NCBI RefSeq assembly: GCF_000755245.1
Contig: NZ_BBMP01000011.1
Coordinates: 104,610-168,609 of the forward strand
Direction of reading: 5' to 3'
Length of the DNA stretch: 64,000 nucleotides
Source of the DNA: Halococcus sediminicola
GTDB lineage: Archaea; Halobacteriota; Halobacteria; Halobacteriales; Halococcaceae
Position 1 is the stretch's first letter, and every line of letters begins with the position of its first letter. Of this stretch, positions 60,735 through 64,000 are shown piece after piece. Both the position numbers and the translations under genes were made by a program. The notes under the pieces were generated by a model, which ran no database searches, had not been told where the DNA came from, and saw only the letters and a program-made list of their open reading frames with translations.

Positions 60735-62165
60735 ATGAGATACGACCAAGCCCGGTGGACGCGCGAGGACGGCGACGGGAGCGAGGACACCTACGAACCG
60801 CTGCTCGCCGAGAAGCGCTCGGCGGAGGTCGCGGTCGAGGACGGACCGCTGCCCGACGACCTCACTCGCGAGTCGGTCGACCTCCCCGACCTCTCGGAGC
60901 CGGAACTCGCCCGCCACTACACGCGCCTCTCACAGATGAACTACGGCGTCGAGAGCGGGCCGTTCCCGCTCGGCAGCTGTACGATGAAGTACAACCCGAA
61001 GTTCACCGAGGACGTGGCGGCGCTGCCGGGGGCAGGGATCCACCCCGCGCGCTCGGCGGCGAGCACGCAGGGCACGCTCGAACTCCGCCATCACCTCCAG
61101 TCGTATCTCGCGCGTATCGGCGGCATGCACAGTGTCACCCTCCAGCCACCCGCCGGGGCCGCCGGCGAGTTCACGGGGATCCTGGTGGCGAAAGCCTACC
61201 ACGAGGAGCACGGCAACGACAGAAACGAGATCATCGTCCCCGAGAGCGCTCACGGCACGAACTTCGCCAGCGCGGCGCTCGCAGGGTACGACGTCGTCTC
61301 GCTGCCGAGCGCCGAGGACGGTCGCGTCGACGTGGAGGCGCTCGAAGCGGCGGTAGGAGACGACACGGCGGCGCTGATGCTTACCAACCCCAACACGCTT
61401 GGACTGTTCGAGCGCGACATCGAAGAGATCGCCGACATCGTCCACGACGCCGGGGGACTGCTCTACTACGACGGCGCGAACCTCAACGCGCTCTTGGGTC
61501 GTGCGCGACCGGGCGACATGGGCTTCGACGTGATGCACTACAACGTCCACAAGACGTTCGCCACACCCCACGGCGGCGGTGGACCGGGTGCCGGGCCGGT
61601 GGGCGTCGTCGAGGAACTCGCCCCCTACCTCCCGACGCCACAGATCGGAGAATCCGATGGGGAGTACGAGCGCGTCGAGCCGGAGCACTCGATCGGGAAA
61701 GTGCACGAGTTCGACGGCAACTGGCTCGTATTGCTCAAGACCTACGCCTACATCGCCCGGCTCGGCGATTCTGGACTTTCAGACACGAGCGCGAAAGCCG
61801 TGCTGAACGCGAACTATCTCGCCAGCCAGATCGACTACGAAATCCCGTTCTCGCCGTTCCACCACGAGTTCGTCGCCAGCGCCGGCCGGGATGCGGCCGA
61901 CGTCGCAAAGCGCATGCTCGATTACGGCGTGCATCCGCCGACGACGAAGTGGCCCGAAATAGTGGACGAGGCGCTGATGACCGAACCGACCGAGGCCGAA
62001 AGTCGGGCCGCGCTCGACCAGCTCGCGCGCGCGTTCGACCGGGCGGCCGCCGACAGCGACGAGGCGCTCGAAACCGCGCCCGAACGGACCGCGGCGGGCC
62101 GCATCGACCAGGCGGACGCCGCCCGGAACCCGCGGCTGTCGTGGCAGGCGCTGTTCGAGGAGTAG
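60735..62165 (+). CDS. gcvPB: Glycine dehydrogenase (decarboxylating) subunit 2
   Basis: A 476-residue PLP-carrying half of the P protein. K273 in YNVHKTFATPHGGGGPG is the Schiff-base lysine; PLGSCTMKYNPK, ESAHGTNFASAA and YYDGANLNALLG are conserved. The ATG after the Shine-Dalgarno site gives MRYDQARW; the open frame upstream overlaps gcvPA. It completes the decarboxylase with gcvPA, releasing CO2 from glycine and loading H protein. Confidence 0.96.
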   Translation: MRYDQARWTREDGDGSEDTYEPLLAEKRSAEVAVEDGPLPDDLTRESVDLPDLSEPELARHYTRLSQMNYGVESGPFPLGSCTMKYNPKFTEDVAALPGAGIHPARSAASTQGTLELRHHLQSYLARIGGMHSVTLQPPAGAAGEFTGILVAKAYHEEHGNDRNEIIVPESAHGTNFASAALAGYDVVSLPSAEDGRVDVEALEAAVGDDTAALMLTNPNTLGLFERDIEEIADIVHDAGGLLYYDGANLNALLGRARPGDMGFDVMHYNVHKTFATPHGGGGPGAGPVGVVEELAPYLPTPQIGESDGEYERVEPEHSIGKVHEFDGNWLVLLKTYAYIARLGDSGLSDTSAKAVLNANYLASQIDYEIPFSPFHHEFVASAGRDAADVAKRMLDYGVHPPTTKWPEIVDEALMTEPTEAESRAALDQLARAFDRAAADSDEALETAPERTAAGRIDQADAARNPRLSWQALFEE

Positions 62166-62235
62166 TTCACAACTCATCACCGAGTGAGCCGCTGTGTTGC
62201 TAAGGTTTAGTAGCGCTGCGGTCGGCGGTTGGTAT

Positions 62236-62667
62236 ATGACCGTCGTCAGTGTCTCGATGCCCGAGGAACTGCTGAACCGAATCGACGAGTTCGCCGACGA
62301 TCACGGCTATACCGGGCGCAGCGAGGTGATCCGTGACGCCGCGCGTGATCTTCTCGGGGAGTTCGAGGACGCACGACTCGAGGAGCGCGAACTCATGGGC
62401 GTCGTCACGGTGCTGTTCAACTACGAGACGACGAGCGTCGAGGAGCGACTGATGCACCTGCGCCACGAACACGAAGCACTCGTCGCCGCGAACTTCCACA
62501 GCCACGTCGGCAACCACTACTGCATGGAACTGTTCATTCTGGATGGCTCCTTGGAAGCGATCTCGGCGTTCGTCGGGAAGATCCGCGCGACGCAGAACAC
62601 CCTCAGCGTGGATTATTCGGTGATGCCGGTCGACGACTTCGCCGGTCCGCTCGCCGACAGCGAGTGA
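62236..62667 (+). CDS. nikR: NikR-type nickel-responsive regulator
   Basis: A 143-residue ribbon-helix-helix repressor with an ACT-like metal domain. The RHH part is [33 protein letters not shown]; the high-affinity nickel ligands H77, H88, H90 and C96 ([11 protein letters not shown]) match E. coli H76, H87, H89 and C95 with an offset of one. The ATG giving [11 protein letters not shown] was taken. A possible TATA AGGTTTAGTAG lies about 25-35 bases upstream. No nickel transporter or hydrogenase gene is in the window, so targets lie elsewhere. Confidence 0.93.
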   Translation: MTVVSVSMPEELLNRIDEFADDHGYTGRSEVIRDAARDLLGEFEDARLEERELMGVVTVLFNYETTSVEERLMHLRHEHEALVAANFHSHVGNHYCMELFILDGSLEAISAFVGKIRATQNTLSVDYSVMPVDDFAGPLADSE

Positions 62668-62717
62668 GCGGTGACGGTCCGTGACAGTCGTCATGGAACA
62701 TCGACCCCGGCCAGATA

Positions 62718-62728
62718 GATTTATGTGG
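62718..62728 (+). promoter_or_regulatory. TATA box of the zinc micro-protein gene
   Basis: GATTTATGTGG is centred about 27 bases before the ATG at 62751, so this gene is probably leaderless and monocistronic. Confidence 0.5.
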
Positions 62729-62750
62729 TCGTGTCACAGTAGTACATAGT

Positions 62751-62942
62751 ATGCCAGCGTGTCCGCTCTGTGGCGAGACCGTCTCCGAAGGACGGCCGCG
62801 CCACCGCGTCACCCTCGAGATCGAGGACACGACGCGCTCGACGAAACAGTTCATGGGTAACGAAGCCGAGGTCAAACGCTACTGCATCGACCGGCAGCTC
62901 TGTCCCGACTGCTGGGACGACCTGCGCACGAAACTCTCGTAA
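62751..62942 (+). CDS. Zinc-ribbon micro-protein
   Basis: A 63-residue protein with C4-x2-C7 (ACPLCGE) and C51-x2-C54 (LCPDCWDD), a two-knuckle zinc ribbon, plus C45. The middle (HRVTLEIEDTTRSTKQFMGNE) should form beta-strands. It resembles haloarchaeal zinc-finger micro-proteins, but I cannot name the family. Its promoter is separate from nikR. Function is unknown; some such proteins act in biofilm or swarming control. Confidence 0.75.
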   Translation: MPACPLCGETVSEGRPRHRVTLEIEDTTRSTKQFMGNEAEVKRYCIDRQLCPDCWDDLRTKLS

Positions 62943-63220
62943 CGGCTCTTTTCACGACGCTCGTTCACGGCGCGGACAGCCGCGCGTGCGTGCCGCCGGG
63001 CAGCTCTCGCTCGCTCGCGCTAACTATTGTACTGGTAGTTGGTAACAACGCAAATACGATAGCCCCCCAAAGCCGTTTCCATGGCTGCTAACCGTTATTA
63101 TCGCCCAAATCGAAAAATATGATTGTATTTAGCACATAGGCGATGAAATAAGATTTTTATTATTCGTGTAGGATATATTCGAAAATATTCATATTCGAGG
63201 GGCGCATGGGTGTAATCGTC
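62943..63220. other. Gene-free spacer with abrupt change to AT-rich DNA
   Basis: The first 85 bases are GC-rich with repeated GCTCGC words. From about 63030 the composition drops sharply: ATCGAAAAATATGATTG, ATTTTTATTATTCG and GGATATATTCGAAAATATTC. The element TTTTTATTATTC (63153-63164) is a possible promoter for the peptide gene that follows. GAGGGG at 63197-63202 could be a ribosome site for either nearby ATG. No other gene is seen. The change may mark a recombination boundary. Confidence 0.55.
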
Positions 63221-63352
63221 ATGTCCGATGACCAACTCCGAACGTACCTGCAACGCCACCCGAAAACGCTCGCCGCGCTGTTCAGCCTGACCGTGCTGCT
63301 GTCACAGATGGGATCTGTGGCGGCCAATCATACCGGTATAGCTGGCCCGTAG
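63221..63352 (+). CDS. 43-residue exported or membrane micro-peptide (DUF7503-like)
   Basis: The peptide reads MSDDQLRTYLQRHPKTLAALF, then a hydrophobic helix (SLTVLLSQMGSVA) and the tail ANHTGIAGP. The layout (amphipathic charged start, RHPK, one hydrophobic segment ending GSVAA, short tail with terminal GP) matches a family of haloarchaeal micro-proteins that I recall as DUF7503. An A-x-A-like site before NHTGIAGP would let a signal peptidase release a short peptide; otherwise it is a single-span membrane protein. An in-frame ATG at 63206 adds MGVIV. Its stop is 1 base from the stop of the convergent CHAT gene. Confidence 0.7.
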   Translation: MSDDQLRTYLQRHPKTLAALFSLTVLLSQMGSVAANHTGIAGP

Positions 63353-63353
63353 C

Positions 63354-64000
63354 TTAGAGAGATTCAAGATCAACGCTCTGACTCCATCGTAGCCTCCCTT
63401 GTATTAACAAGGGGATGTTCTCAAGCGAGAGGAAACTTGCAAGTTCGTTCTTAGAGATGCTGAACGATTCAATGATCCCAGCTGAAATATAGTGTTCTGA
63501 GTTGCCGCCGATTTCTGGTCGTACGATACTTCCAATACCTGCCCGCGAAGTGGGGTAGGCTTTGTATCTTACCTCAAATAAGCCATCATTTCGTTCAATT
63601 TCACACAAGTTCGGATGGAAGTGCGCAACCTGCGCAATCGCTAATCCACCATCACCAACCACCAGATATTCATCGCCCATGATGCTCTCGCCGCGGGCGA
63701 TGTCGAGCGCAGCGCGCAGCGGGAACCCGGCGTTGAGCAGGCGTGCGAGCGCCCGCCCCATCTTGATGCCCTCGCTATTGAGGATGTCCGAGAGGGTGAC
63801 GATCCCGCCGATGGCTCCACCCTCGATGAGCGCCATCCCCTGTCGATACGATTGGCAGGCGTTCAGCAAGAAGGCGTCCATCCCCACTGAATCGAGTTCT
63901 CGTGCGTCGAGGCGGCCGTCGGCACACGCGAACCCCTCGCTATCGACGTGGCCGCCAGGTCGACGTAAAACCATTACCCCCGCAGACAACGCCGCCAATA
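63354..64000 (-). CDS. CHAT-domain (caspase-like) protease, N-terminal part beyond window
   Basis: Only the C-terminal 215 residues are inside the window; the frame continues past base 64000. The CHAT signature is complete: catalytic His in RPGGHVDSEGF (codon 63948-63950) and catalytic Cys in FLLNACQSYRQG (codon 63855-63857), then EGGAIGGIVTLSDI and LLNAGFPLRAALDIARGE as in other CHAT domains. About 100 residues follow the catalytic core and are not recognised. DNA coding for that tail (63354 to about 63675) is AT-rich while the catalytic part is GC-rich. CHAT proteases act in gasdermin, TPR or CRISPR-associated defence and in cell-death pathways elsewhere; the role here is open. Confidence 0.8.
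   Translation of the reverse strand, partial: LAALSAGVMVLRRPGGHVDSEGFACADGRLDARELDSVGMDAFLLNACQSYRQGMALIEGGAIGGIVTLSDILNSEGIKMGRALARLLNAGFPLRAALDIARGESIMGDEYLVVGDGGLAIAQVAHFHPNLCEIERNDGLFEVRYKAYPTSRAGIGSIVRPEIGGNSEHYISAGIIESFSISKNELASFLSLENIPLLIQGRLRWSQSVDLESL

Noticed and set aside
63206..63220. Start of the exported peptide at the upstream ATG
   Set aside because: It would add MGVIV, which disrupts the charged amphipathic start typical of the family; the ATG at 63221 gives MSDDQLRTYL. The earlier ATG remains possible because of the GAGGGG nearby.
1..64000. Insertion sequences, integrases or phage genes
   Set aside because: I found no transposase, integrase or phage structural motifs and no terminal inverted repeats flanking an open frame in this window.

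Overview
The window is chromosomal DNA from a halophilic archaeon of the class Halobacteria. It is GC-rich and almost every protein is rich in Asp and Glu. Exported proteins carry twin-arginine signals with lipoboxes. TATA boxes often lie about 25-30 bases before the start codon, as expected for leaderless transcripts. The archaeal set of ribosomal proteins, RNA polymerase subunits D, K and N, tRNAs without encoded CCA, an archaeal isoprenoid kinase pair and many small families known mainly from haloarchaea all agree. I cannot name the genus. Family names for small haloarchaeal proteins are from memory and no search was run.

Layout. 1-2673: tail of a cytochrome oxidase locus (subunit I and small membrane proteins). 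2712-4438: two universal stress proteins around a lipoprotein. 4441-10310: a LIV-type ABC importer operon (binding protein, two permeases, two ATPases) ending in a thioredoxin-fold gene. 10536-14403: acetyl-CoA synthetase and the methylmalonyl-CoA mutase catalytic chain. 14455-22245: CBS-ParB protein (possible serine kinase), TrkA-N/DHH phosphoesterase, NADH dehydrogenase-like flavoprotein, MoCF-domain protein, ATP-NAD kinase, PhoU-like regulator and cysteine synthase. 22339-25578: two aldo/keto reductases and a CysD/PAPS-reductase-like enzyme. 25855-36509: pantoate pathway, acyl-CoA dehydrogenase, two SDRs, an SCP2-like protein, Bat-type and TbsP-like regulators and small enzymes. 36546-47140: one long minus-strand informational and isoprenoid block (S13-S4-S11-RpoD, tRNA-Leu, L18e-L13-S9-RpoN-RpoK-enolase-S2, then mevalonate kinase, isopentenyl phosphate kinase, RNase J, prenyl synthase), headed by tRNA-Ser. 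47288-57715: Mrp ATPase, tyrosyl-tRNA synthetase, an atypical Fe-ADH, Kelch lipoprotein, DUF2150, TatD and NYN proteins, halolysin-like protease and inositol monophosphatase. 57794-62165: complete glycine cleavage operon T-H-PA-PB. 62236-64000: NikR, a zinc micro-protein, then an abrupt AT-rich stretch with a 43-residue exported-peptide gene facing a CHAT (caspase-like) protease gene cut by the window end.

How the genes fit together. Several sets are functional units: importer plus redox protein; sulfur and cysteine enzymes (CysD-like, cysteine synthase, possible SerK); the archaeal mevalonate branch from mevalonate kinase to geranylgeranyl diphosphate, embedded behind ribosomal genes; and the four-subunit glycine decarboxylase. 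The most unusual items are the CHAT/peptide locus at the right edge, arrays of short perfect hairpins with three-base loops in four intergenic regions, a collapsed dioxygenase remnant, and an Fe-ADH homologue that appears to have lost most of its metal ligands.
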